5,825 bases of DNA from Erysipelothrix sp. (GTDB lineage Bacteria > Bacillota_I > Bacilli_A > Erysipelotrichales > Erysipelotrichaceae). How positions within the stretch are numbered: the first letter of the stretch is position 1; each line of letters begins with the position of its first letter. Positions 1 to 5,823 of this stretch are shown here, in pieces. The notes under the pieces are model-generated. The model did no database searches. It saw only the letters and a program-made list of their open reading frames with translations, and was not told the origin of the DNA. The stretch lies in NCBI GenBank assembly GCA_012520695.1, contig JAAYNU010000156.1, positions 1-5,825 on the forward strand. Reading direction: 5' to 3'. The position numbers and the translations under genes were made by a program.

Positions 1-1263
1 ACTGATCTATTTAAAAACAAAGAAATCAGAAGAAGAATCATTTTCACACTTGCTATGTTATTGGTGTATCGTTTAGGGACAGTTATTCCTGTTCCGAACG
101 TTGATACCTTAAAGTTGGGTGCGAGTTACGAGTCTAATACACTTCTGGATATGATGAACTTATTGGGTGGTGGTATGATCCAATCAATGTCTATCTTTTC
201 ATTAGGAGTTGGACCGTATATTACGGGCTCAATTATTATTCAATTATTATCAATGGATGTTATTCCATACTTAACTGAATTAACGAAATCTGGTCAAAAA
301 GGAAAACTCCAAATTGATCGCATCACTCGTTACTTAGGTGTAGTATTGGCTTACGTACAATCAATTGGTATTATTGGTATCTTTAACTCACAATATGACA
401 TGTTGCTAAGTGACAGCATTGGCAGTTTCTTTTATATGGGAACAATCATGGCTGCTGGAACAATGTTCTTATTATGGTTGGGAGATCAAATCACTCAAAA
501 GGGAGTTGGTAACGGACTATCGTTGATAATCTTCGCTGGTATCGTATCCTCACTTCCAAACACTTTTGCAAATACATTCACAACCATGACAACTGGTGGT
601 GGAATTATGAGTTATGTTGGCTTCGGAATTTTCGTTCTATCGTATCTCTTGATTATTATATTTGTTATCTTCATGAACAACGCTGTTCGTAAGATTACAA
701 TTCAATATACATCAAGTACTGCGGGTCGAGGAAAATCTATGAACCACTTGCCGTTGATGATTAACTCAGCTTCGGTTATTCCTGTAATTTTTGCAGGTGC
801 GATTATGAATGCTCCAGTCATTGCACTGAGCTGGATTAATCAAGGTGAACTTTATAAATTCCTTGAGAAGTACTTATCATTAACTCACCCAGTAGGGTTG
901 ATACTATATGCAGTATTGATTATTGCATTTACATTCTTCTATACAAACTTACAAGTTGATCCTGAGAAAATTTCAGAAGACTTTGGTAAAAATGGATCAT
1001 ACATCCCAGGCGTTCGTCCGGGTAAAGATACAAAACGATACATTTCTACGATTCTAAATCGTATTACTGTATTAGGTGCAATATTCTTAACGATTATCGC
1101 ATTAATTCCAAACGTCATACCTAAAATATTCACTTCAATTCCGGCCAATACTGCATTGGGTGGAACAGGGATTATCATTGTGGTTGGGGTTGCATTAGAA
1201 ACAGTTAAAGAGCTCGAAGGACGCACGGCAAACCGTACGTACAAAGGCTTGTTTAAACGATAG
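1..1263 (+). CDS. secY: Protein translocase subunit SecY (5' end cut by window edge)
   Basis: SecY is the central pore subunit of the SecYEG channel, which moves unfolded proteins across or into the cytoplasmic membrane with SecA or the ribosome as partner. The frame is open from base 1, and residues encoded there (LFKNKEIRRRIIFTLAML) already match the SecY N-terminal region, so the first ATG at 55 is internal and the true start lies a few codons (roughly 5 to 10) left of the window. The 420 visible residues are close to the family's usual length of about 430. Visible landmarks, counted from base 1, are a first membrane helix around 13-32, the plug and TM2 region around 50-83, GVGNGLSLIIFAGI at 168-181 near TM5, and the cytoplasmic C5 loop with IPGVRPGKDT (335-344), whose Arg339 corresponds to the conserved Arg of that loop. 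The last helix and tail (GGTGIIIVVGVALETVKELE) are typical. Ten hydrophobic segments can be traced. The stop TAG is embedded in the adk ribosome binding site. Confidence 0.97.
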   Translation, partial: TDLFKNKEIRRRIIFTLAMLLVYRLGTVIPVPNVDTLKLGASYESNTLLDMMNLLGGGMIQSMSIFSLGVGPYITGSIIIQLLSMDVIPYLTELTKSGQKGKLQIDRITRYLGVVLAYVQSIGIIGIFNSQYDMLLSDSIGSFFYMGTIMAAGTMFLLWLGDQITQKGVGNGLSLIIFAGIVSSLPNTFANTFTTMTTGGGIMSYVGFGIFVLSYLLIIIFVIFMNNAVRKITIQYTSSTAGRGKSMNHLPLMINSASVIPVIFAGAIMNAPVIALSWINQGELYKFLEKYLSLTHPVGLILYAVLIIAFTFFYTNLQVDPEKISEDFGKNGSYIPGVRPGKDTKRYISTILNRITVLGAIFLTIIALIPNVIPKIFTSIPANTALGGTGIIIVVGVALETVKELEGRTANRTYKGLFKR

Positions 1264-1267
1264 GAGG
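1261..1267 (+). promoter_or_regulatory. Ribosome binding site of adk fused to the secY stop codon
   Basis: The heptamer TAGGAGG contains the secY stop (TAG, 1261-1263) and the adk Shine-Dalgarno AGGAGG (1262-1267), 7 bases before the adk ATG. A ribosome terminating on secY would sit on the adk initiation site, which favours coupled reinitiation but could also occlude it. Confidence 0.9.
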
Positions 1268-1274
1268 AACATAT

Positions 1275-1925
1275 ATGAATTTATTAATTATGGGTCCTGC
1301 TGGTAGTGGTAAAGGTACAATGTCTGCAAAAATTGTTGATTTGTACCAAATCACTCACATTTCTACTGGGGATATGTTTCGAGAAGCTATCTCAAAACAG
1401 ACACCTGTTGGAGTAGAAGCAAAATCATTCATTGATCAAGGTCTTCTTGTTCCAGATGATGTTACGAACCGTATGGTTGAAGAACGCATCTCTCAAGATG
1501 ATTGCTTAGATGGATACTTATTGGATGGATTTCCAAGAAGTATGTCACAAGCATTGTTCATTGAAAAAACAGCGAAGGACATGAATCGTCCCATCGAGTG
1601 TGTGATTAATCTTGAGATTGATCATGATATATTAGTGCGCCGTATAACGGGTCGTCGCTTATGTAAAACATGCGGTGAGATTTATCACATCGATACGAAA
1701 CCCTCAAAGGTTGAAGGCGTGTGTGATGTCTGTGGTGGAGAATTATATCAACGCAGTGATGACAATGAGGAAGGTCTCAGAGTTAGACTGAATGAATATA
1801 CGAACCAAACACAAGCTGCTATTGAATTCTTCCGAGAAAAAGGATTAGTTCAAGACGTGAACGCGGACCAAGTTCCGGATAACGTCATCAAAGATATTGA
1901 AATCATATTGGAGGCACTTAAATGA
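1275..1925 (+). CDS. adk: Adenylate kinase, zinc-ligand long form
   Basis: Cytosolic adenylate kinase interconverts ATP plus AMP and two ADP and so keeps adenylate pools balanced. The 216-residue length is that of the bacterial long form. The P-loop GPAGSGKGT is at residues 7-15, the AMP-binding STGDMFR at 30-36 and DGFPR at 84-88. The LID domain (about 127-164) carries Cys130, Cys133, Cys150 and Cys153 in two CxxC pairs. This is the structural zinc site known from Gram-positive adenylate kinases, and all four ligands are present. Arginines of the catalytic cleft are visible at 123, 127, 160 and 171. The start at 1275 is fixed by AGGAGG at 1262-1267 with a 7-base spacer and by the immediate MNLLIMGPAG N terminus. 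It lies 11 bases after secY and its stop overlaps the map start, so it is cotranscribed, and probably translationally coupled, with both. Confidence 0.98.
   Translation: MNLLIMGPAGSGKGTMSAKIVDLYQITHISTGDMFREAISKQTPVGVEAKSFIDQGLLVPDDVTNRMVEERISQDDCLDGYLLDGFPRSMSQALFIEKTAKDMNRPIECVINLEIDHDILVRRITGRRLCKTCGEIYHIDTKPSKVEGVCDVCGGELYQRSDDNEEGLRVRLNEYTNQTQAAIEFFREKGLVQDVNADQVPDNVIKDIEIILEALK
1910..1914 (+). promoter_or_regulatory. Ribosome binding site of map inside adk
   Basis: GGAGG lies in the last codons of adk, 7 bases before the map ATG at 1922. It supports that ATG despite its 4-base overlap with the adk stop. Confidence 0.85.
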
Positions 1926-2689
1926 TTACTACCAAGTCAGAACGTGAGTTAGATTTGATGCGAGTTGCTGGAATGATTACATTTGAAGCTCAAGAGCTAT
2001 TAAAAAATGCAATTAAACCAGGAGTATCAACACTGCATCTTGATAAACTAGCACACGAATTTATTCTAAGCAAAGGTGCTACACCTGCGTTTCTTGGTTA
2101 TAATGGATTTAGTGGATCTATATGTGCATCTGTCAATGAAGTTTTAGTTCATGGTATTCCGAGTTCGGATGTTATCCTCAAAGAGGGTGACATTATCTCG
2201 ATTGATATCGGTGCTATCTACAAAGGTTATGTCGGGGATCATGCTTGGACTTATCCAGTTGGTGTCATCAGTGAGGAAGCTCAAAACCTGTTAAAGGTTA
2301 CGGAAGAATCACTTTATGCAGCATTGGAACAAGCAGTAGCTGGAAACCGAGTAGGCGATATTGGAGCTGCAGTTATGGACGTTGTATTACCACACGGGTA
2401 TCACTTACCTGTAGAGTATACCGGTCATGGCGTTGGTTCTGAAATGCATGAAGCACCCTATGTTCCTAATGTTGGAATCAAAGGTAAGGGAGCATTGTTG
2501 CGCAAAGGCATGACAATTGCAATTGAACCAATGGTACAAATAGGAACACCCAAGACAGAAACACTAGAAGATGATTGGACAGTCGTATCGCTTGATCGAT
2601 CACTGACCGCGCATTTCGAACATACTGTATTGGTAAAAGAGAATGGGTTTGAAATATTAACCCGAACAAAGGAGACAAGTAAACACTAA
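1922..2689 (+). CDS. map: Type I methionine aminopeptidase
   Basis: This metalloprotease removes the initiator methionine from nascent proteins after deformylation, when the second residue is small. At 255 residues it is the short type Ia form without an N-terminal zinc finger or SH3-binding extension. The five dinuclear-metal ligands are visible: Asp95 (in ISIDIGA), Asp106 (in VGDHAWT), His169 (in TGHGVG), Glu202 (in IAIEPM) and Glu233 (in AHFEHT). The supporting active-site histidines His77 (in VLVHGIP) and His176 (in EMHEAP) are also present, so the enzyme should be active. The start ATG overlaps the adk stop as ATGA. GGAGG at 1910-1914, inside the adk 3' end, gives a 7-base spacer. The stop TAA shares its last base with the infA start. 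In Bacillus subtilis a small KOW-domain gene sits between map and infA; here there is no space for one. Confidence 0.98.
   Translation: MITTKSERELDLMRVAGMITFEAQELLKNAIKPGVSTLHLDKLAHEFILSKGATPAFLGYNGFSGSICASVNEVLVHGIPSSDVILKEGDIISIDIGAIYKGYVGDHAWTYPVGVISEEAQNLLKVTEESLYAALEQAVAGNRVGDIGAAVMDVVLPHGYHLPVEYTGHGVGSEMHEAPYVPNVGIKGKGALLRKGMTIAIEPMVQIGTPKTETLEDDWTVVSLDRSLTAHFEHTVLVKENGFEILTRTKETSKH
2668..2674 (+). promoter_or_regulatory. Distant candidate ribosome binding site of infA
   Basis: AAAGGAG in the map 3' end is the only purine-rich anti-SD match upstream of infA. It is 14 bases from the ATG, against 7 to 11 at the other SD-bearing genes of this window, so infA may depend mainly on TAATG stop-start coupling with map. 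Confidence 0.6.
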
Positions 2690-2907
2690 TGAGCAAAGAA
2701 GATGTCATTGAAGTAGATGGAGTAATTCTTGATACATTGCCAGGAGCAATGTTCAAAGTGGAACTTCAAAATGGTCACGAGATTTTAGCTCACGTATCTG
2801 GTAAAATCCGTATGCATTACATTCGCATTTTACCGGGAGACCGCGTGACTGTAGAAATTTCGCCTTATGATTTATCACGTGGGCGTATAACATTTAGACA
2901 TAAATAA
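2689..2907 (+). CDS. infA: Translation initiation factor IF-1
   Basis: IF1 binds the A site of the 30S subunit and, with IF2 and IF3, governs start-codon and initiator-tRNA selection. The 72-residue product is the exact usual length and is a single S1-type OB fold. The N terminus [11 protein letters not shown], the conserved core [15 protein letters not shown] at 37-51, and [13 protein letters not shown] near the C terminus are near-identical to the family consensus as I know it. Start and stop of map and infA overlap as TAATG (2687-2691), so translation is probably coupled to map. The only candidate ribosome binding site, AAAGGAG at 2668-2674, lies 14 bases from the ATG, which is longer than the spacing of its neighbours. 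The downstream gap to rpmJ is 22 bases. Confidence 0.98.
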   Translation: MSKEDVIEVDGVILDTLPGAMFKVELQNGHEILAHVSGKIRMHYIRILPGDRVTVEISPYDLSRGRITFRHK

Positions 2908-2915
2908 GAAAGTTT

Positions 2916-2922
2916 TAGGAGG
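2916..2922 (+). promoter_or_regulatory. Ribosome binding site of rpmJ
   Basis: TAGGAGG occurs here free-standing in the 22-base infA-rpmJ gap, 7 bases before ATG 2930. It decides the start of this very short gene. Confidence 0.9.
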
Positions 2923-2929
2923 CTTAAAC

Positions 2930-3043
2930 ATGAAAGTTAGACCATCAGTAAAACCAATGTGCGACAAATGTAGAGTAATTCGTCGTAAAGGTAGAGTAAT
3001 GATTATTTGTGAGAATCCAAAACACAAACAAAGACAAGGATAG
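2930..3043 (+). CDS. rpmJ: 50S ribosomal protein bL36 (L36), zinc-binding form
   Basis: bL36 is the smallest protein of the large ribosomal subunit and binds 23S rRNA through a zinc ribbon. The reading frame encodes 37 residues, beginning [19 protein letters not shown], which is the usual length for the family. The zinc ligands Cys11, Cys14, Cys27 and His32 (CxxC, then C-x4-H in CENPKH) are all present. This is therefore the C+ zinc-dependent paralogue rather than the ligand-free form that some bacteria use under zinc limitation. The start is fixed by AGGAGG at 2917-2922 with a 7-base spacer. Its TAG stop is the first part of the rpsM ribosome binding site. The position between infA and rpsM is the standard one in Bacillota. 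Confidence 0.97.
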   Translation: MKVRPSVKPMCDKCRVIRRKGRVMIICENPKHKQRQG

Positions 3044-3047
3044 GAGG
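3041..3047 (+). promoter_or_regulatory. Ribosome binding site of rpsM fused to the rpmJ stop codon
   Basis: TAGGAGG again combines the upstream stop (TAG, 3041-3043) with AGGAGG (3042-3047). The spacer to the rpsM ATG is 11 bases and ends in ACATATATG, the same nine bases that end at the adk start codon. Confidence 0.9.
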
Positions 3048-3058
3048 ACGTCACATAT

Positions 3059-3424
3059 ATGGCTCGTATAGCAGGTATCGATATTCCACGTAACAAACGT
3101 GTAGTAGTATCATTAACATACATCTATGGAATTGGCTTAAATACTTCACAAAAAGTATTGGCTACAACAGGAATTAGCGAAGACACACGCGTTAAAGATC
3201 TTTCAGAAGATGAAGTAAACGCAATTCGTCGTGAAATTGAATCAATTAAAGTTGAAGGGGATCTTCGCCGTGAAGTTAACCTTAATATTAAACGTTTGAT
3301 GGAAATCGGGTCAAACCGTGGTATCCGTCACCGTCGTGGACTTCCAGTTCGTGGACAACGTACTAAAACAAATGCACGTACACGTAAGGGACCTCGTCGT
3401 ACAGTAGCAAACAAGAAGAAATAA
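3059..3424 (+). CDS. rpsM: 30S ribosomal protein uS13 (S13)
   Basis: uS13 sits in the head of the small subunit, contacts uL5 of the large subunit in intersubunit bridges, and its tail approaches the P-site tRNA. The 121-residue length is typical. The N terminus [14 protein letters not shown] and the helix-loop region YIYGIG (21-26) are characteristic. The family signature runs from Gly88 to Thr102 ([15 protein letters not shown]), followed by a strongly basic tail ([15 protein letters not shown]) that contacts 16S rRNA and tRNA. The start at 3059 follows AGGAGG at 3042-3047 with an 11-base spacer. The gene is intact and lies 15 bases after rpmJ and 16 bases before rpsK. Confidence 0.98.
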   Translation: MARIAGIDIPRNKRVVVSLTYIYGIGLNTSQKVLATTGISEDTRVKDLSEDEVNAIRREIESIKVEGDLRREVNLNIKRLMEIGSNRGIRHRRGLPVRGQRTKTNARTRKGPRRTVANKKK

Positions 3425-3425
3425 A

Positions 3426-3432
3426 TAGGAGG
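3426..3432 (+). promoter_or_regulatory. Ribosome binding site of rpsK
   Basis: TAGGAGG follows the rpsM TAA stop by one base and lies 8 bases before the rpsK ATG at 3441. Confidence 0.88.
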
Positions 3433-3440
3433 ATAATTTA

Positions 3441-3830
3441 ATGGCAAAAGCAAAAGTAGCCCGTAAACGTCGCGTTAAAAAGAATGTTGCGCGCGGAGTT
3501 GCGCATATCCATTCGACATTTAATAATACAATTATTACAATAACGGATGAGCAAGGAAATGTTCTCGCATGGTCAAGTGCTGGTGCACTCGGTTATAAGG
3601 GTTCACGTAAGTCAACACCTTATGCTGCACAAATGGCATCAGAAGCAGCAGCTCGTGCTGCAGTTGAACATGGTATGAAAACAGTTGAAGTTAGTGTTAA
3701 AGGACCTGGACCGGGTCGTGAGTCAGCAGTTCGTTCTTTACAAGTTGCGGGATTGGAAATCAGCATCATCAATGATGTAACTCCAGTACCACATAACGGA
3801 TGTAGACCACCAAAACGTCCACGTGGATAA
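3441..3830 (+). CDS. rpsK: 30S ribosomal protein uS11 (S11)
   Basis: uS11 is part of the small-subunit platform and helps shape the 16S rRNA region around the mRNA exit channel. The 129-residue length is typical. A basic N-terminal extension (residues 1-16) precedes the conserved core [15 protein letters not shown] (22-36), the [20 protein letters not shown] segment (45-64) and [14 protein letters not shown] (87-100). Asn119-Gly120 in the [10 protein letters not shown] motif corresponds to the site reported to become isoaspartate in E. coli S11. The last residues read KRPRG rather than the KRRRV-type ending I associate with many bacteria, a small tail difference. The start is supported by AGGAGG at 3427-3432 with an 8-base spacer. 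No rpsD follows, as expected for Bacillota. Confidence 0.98.
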   Translation: MAKAKVARKRRVKKNVARGVAHIHSTFNNTIITITDEQGNVLAWSSAGALGYKGSRKSTPYAAQMASEAAARAAVEHGMKTVEVSVKGPGPGRESAVRSLQVAGLEISIINDVTPVPHNGCRPPKRPRG

Positions 3831-3847
3831 TATCAAAAACTATAAAC

Positions 3848-3855
3848 AAGGAGGT
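3848..3855 (+). promoter_or_regulatory. Ribosome binding site of rpoA
   Basis: AAGGAGGT is the most complete anti-SD match in the window, with an 8-base spacer to ATG 3864. It lies in the 33-base rpsK-rpoA gap, which shows no hairpin. Confidence 0.92.
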
Positions 3856-3863
3856 ATTCATAG

Positions 3864-4823
3864 ATGAACAAATTTGAACGTGCGTTATTTGAAGTAAAAG
3901 AATTTGATGAAACAACGCATTACGGGAAGTTCGTTATTGAGCCACTCGAACGTGGATTCGGTACGACGATCGGTAATGCATTACGACGTGTCTTACTTTC
4001 ATCTCTTCCAGGAGCAGCAGTTTTCTCAATTAAAATTGAGGGTGTGTACCATGAGTTCACATCGATTGCTGGTGTTGGAGAAGATGTTACAGGCATCGTC
4101 TTAAACGTCAAAGATCTCGTTCTTAACGTAAGTGATGATGAAATTTACACATTACGAATCTCACAAAAAGGACCTAAGGTTGTCACCGCTGGTGATATCG
4201 AATGTCCTACCAATGTTGAGATTTTGAACAAGGATCACATCATTGCAACACTTGCAGAAGGTGCGGTGTTGGATATGGAGCTTAAAGCTCGTAATGGTCG
4301 TGGATATATCAGTTCTGATGAGAATAAATTAATTTATCAAAACTCATTACAAGGTATCGGCACAATCTTTACAGATTCTATTTATACTCCAATTGAAAGA
4401 GTTAAATTTAATGTTGAACCAACTCGTGTTGGACAAGACTCTAAATACGATCGATTAATTATGGAAATCTGGACAAACGGAGGAATCCAACCACAAGTTG
4501 GTATTTCAATGGGTTCAAAAATCCTAATGGATCATTTAGAACAAATCGTCGCAATCAAAGACTCTGTCTATGAGAGCGAGTCAGTTATCAAACCTGATGT
4601 ATCAGGCGTTGAAAACCCAATGGCTGCAATGATGATTGAAGATCTTGATCTTTCAGTTCGTTCATATAACTGCTTAAAGCGCGCAGGAATTCAAACTGTT
4701 GAAGAGTTAACTCTTAAATCAGAAGATGAAATGATGCGTATTCGTAATCTAGGTAAAAAATCATTGAAAGAAGTTAAAGACAAACTCCATGATCTTGGAT
4801 TAGGCTTTAAATCATTTGAATAG
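3864..4823 (+). CDS. rpoA: DNA-directed RNA polymerase subunit alpha
   Basis: The alpha subunit dimerises to scaffold RNA polymerase assembly, and its C-terminal domain contacts UP-element DNA and activators. The 319 residues split into an N-terminal domain (about 1-231), a flexible linker (about 232-258) and a C-terminal domain (about 259-315). The N-terminal domain shows the dimerisation and beta-binding segment GNALRRVLLSSLPGAA (37-52) and NGRGYIS (144-150). The C-terminal domain retains the DNA-contacting residues by alignment with E. coli: Arg266 (R265), Asn269 (N268), Asn295 (N294), Gly297 (G296) and Lys299 (K298), in SVRSYNCLKRAG and RNLGKKSLKEVK. UP-element recognition is therefore expected. 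The start follows AAGGAGGT at 3848-3855 with an 8-base spacer. The 33-base gap from rpsK is the largest in the window. The TAG stop is embedded in the rplQ ribosome binding site. Confidence 0.98.
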   Translation: MNKFERALFEVKEFDETTHYGKFVIEPLERGFGTTIGNALRRVLLSSLPGAAVFSIKIEGVYHEFTSIAGVGEDVTGIVLNVKDLVLNVSDDEIYTLRISQKGPKVVTAGDIECPTNVEILNKDHIIATLAEGAVLDMELKARNGRGYISSDENKLIYQNSLQGIGTIFTDSIYTPIERVKFNVEPTRVGQDSKYDRLIMEIWTNGGIQPQVGISMGSKILMDHLEQIVAIKDSVYESESVIKPDVSGVENPMAAMMIEDLDLSVRSYNCLKRAGIQTVEELTLKSEDEMMRIRNLGKKSLKEVKDKLHDLGLGFKSFE

Positions 4824-4827
4824 GAGG
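4821..4827 (+). promoter_or_regulatory. Ribosome binding site of rplQ fused to the rpoA stop codon
   Basis: This is the third TAGGAGG in which TAG is the upstream stop (4821-4823). AGGAGG at 4822-4827 is 8 bases from the rplQ ATG. Confidence 0.9.
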
Positions 4828-4835
4828 AAATTAGG

Positions 4836-5195
4836 ATGAAAAACCGTAAACTAGGACGTGACTCAGCACACCGTAAAGCATTACTACGTAATCTTGCGAC
4901 AAGCTTAATTGTACATGGCCGTATCGAAACAACAGAAAAGAAGGCAATGGAACTCCGTTCAGTAGCTGACAAATTAGTTACTTTAGCTAAAAAAGATGAC
5001 TTGCATGCACGTCGTCAAGCAGCAAAAGTAGTATTCAACGTTGTTGATGAAAAAACTGGTCAAACAGCACTTCAAAAATTATTTTCTGAAGTTGGACCAA
5101 AATATGCTGACCGTAATGGTGGGTATACACGTGTAATTAAAACAGAAATGCGCCGTGGTGATGCTTCACCAATGGCAATCATTGAATTCGTTTAA
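4836..5195 (+). CDS. rplQ: 50S ribosomal protein bL17 (L17)
   Basis: bL17 is a bacteria-specific large-subunit protein near the peptide exit tunnel. The 119-residue product is the usual short length for Gram-positive bacteria. The family signature is clear: [20 protein letters not shown] at 1-20, then [20 protein letters not shown] (27-46) and DLHARRQAA (55-63). The C-terminal block [20 protein letters not shown] (87-106) leads to [20 protein letters not shown] at 4822-4827, overlapping the rpoA stop, gives an 8-base spacer to the ATG at 4836. In many Bacillota rplQ is followed by ECF-transporter genes and truA, but here a methyltransferase gene begins only 6 bases after the stop, in the same reading frame. 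Confidence 0.98.
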   Translation: MKNRKLGRDSAHRKALLRNLATSLIVHGRIETTEKKAMELRSVADKLVTLAKKDDLHARRQAAKVVFNVVDEKTGQTALQKLFSEVGPKYADRNGGYTRVIKTEMRRGDASPMAIIEFV

Positions 5196-5201
5196 TTCGC
5201 T

Positions 5202-5777
5202 ATGATTACATTAGAAACAATTGAAGACTTTGCTCGAGACAATGATGTTCCCATCATGTCACGAGAAAGCATTGACTTCGTTTCTAAGACACTCAAAGAA
5301 AACAAAGCCGTTTCAATCCTCGAGATTGGGACGGCTATTGCTTACTCCGCGAGTGCCCTAGTTCTCGAAGAACCCGACCGTACAATCCTAACCCTCGAAA
5401 GAGATGAAGAACGATACGATCAAGCCAACAAGAATATCAGTGATTTAAATCTTAAAAACCAAATCCAAACAGTACTCACCGATGCCCAACACTACTCAGT
5501 AGAAGGACACTATGATGCACTGATTATTGATGCAGCGAAAGCACAGAACCTTTCCTTCTTTAAGCTATACTTTGCCTATACAGACAAAGTATGTATTATA
5601 GACAACATCGATTACCATGGATTTGTAGAAGAACGATTTGATGAAATCTATTCAAGAAATCTCAGATCAATGATGCGCCGCATCAAAGAATTTAAAGAGT
5701 ATCTCAATTCACGACCGGACCTCATCAGTACCTACCATGATATTGGTGATGGCATGATTGTAGTAAAGAGAAAGTAA
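5202..5777 (+). CDS. SAM-dependent O-methyltransferase, TrmR/YrrM-like
   Basis: This is a class I (Rossmann-fold) SAM methyltransferase of the COMT-like O-methyltransferase family. From memory, its closest named relative is Bacillus YrrM (TrmR), which methylates 5-hydroxyuridine at tRNA wobble position 34 to give 5-methoxyuridine. SAM motif I is EIGTAIAYS (41-49), followed by the acidic end of strand 2 in LTLERDEER (63-71). IIDAAKAQ with Asp110 and IIDN with Asp134-Asn135 match the metal-binding and catalytic positions of the family. The C-terminal IGDGMIVVKRK also matches YrrM. The protein has 191 residues, shorter than the roughly 215 usual for YrrM because an N-terminal segment is missing. 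The conserved Gly of GYS in motif I is Ala47, and the Gly of the DAAKGQ motif is Ala114. No Shine-Dalgarno is visible before the ATG. The start is still favoured because the family-like sequence begins at once and a stop lies three codons upstream in frame. The substrate is inferred; another small-molecule or RNA target is possible. Confidence 0.85.
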   Translation: MITLETIEDFARDNDVPIMSRESIDFVSKTLKENKAVSILEIGTAIAYSASALVLEEPDRTILTLERDEERYDQANKNISDLNLKNQIQTVLTDAQHYSVEGHYDALIIDAAKAQNLSFFKLYFAYTDKVCIIDNIDYHGFVEERFDEIYSRNLRSMMRRIKEFKEYLNSRPDLISTYHDIGDGMIVVKRK

Positions 5778-5778
5778 C

Positions 5779-5823
5779 ACACTCCACTCACTTCCTATTA
5801 GGAAATGAATGGGGTGTTTTTTT
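5779..5823 (+). terminator. Rho-independent terminator closing the operon
   Basis: A long hairpin begins two bases after the methyltransferase stop and is followed by seven T residues (5817-5823). The loop is TATTA at 5796-5800. From the loop outward, TTCC pairs with GGAA (5792-5795 with 5801-5804), a C/A mismatch follows, then three pairs, a second C/A mismatch, and a lower stem of eight pairs (5779-5786 with 5810-5817) that includes one U-G wobble. The stem base overlaps the first Ts of the U-tract. This marks the 3' end of the spc/alpha transcription unit. The opposite strand lacks a good T-run after the hairpin, so two-way termination is not supported. Confidence 0.93.

Noticed and set aside
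55..57. ATG at 55 as the secY start
   Set aside because: The frame is open to base 1 and the 18 residues before this ATG match the SecY N-terminal region, so the gene begins outside the window.
939..1244. Minus-strand open frame of 101 codons opposite secY
   Set aside because: It lies entirely within a conserved SecY segment, has no recognisable motif or ribosome binding site, and is best explained as an antisense shadow.
2076..2104. Perfect TATAAT (2099-2104) within map as an internal promoter
   Set aside because: The hexamer 17 bases upstream (GTGCTA) matches the -35 consensus at only three positions, there is no TGn extension, and the bases encode part of a conserved Map segment.
2478..3123. 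Minus-strand open frames opposite map/infA and infA/rpmJ/rpsM
   Set aside because: They cross several well-conserved genes and show no protein-family features; both are shadows.
3831..3863. Regulatory RNA or attenuator in the rpsK-rpoA gap
   Set aside because: The 33 bases are AT-rich with no inverted repeat long enough for a stable hairpin; only the ribosome binding site is clear.
3904..4111. Overlapping + and - strand frames inside rpoA
   Set aside because: The region encodes the conserved alpha N-terminal domain in its own frame, and the alternatives lack start signals and recognisable sequence.
4691..4972. Minus-strand open frame across the rpoA-rplQ junction
   Set aside because: It is antisense to two strongly conserved coding ends with no independent support.
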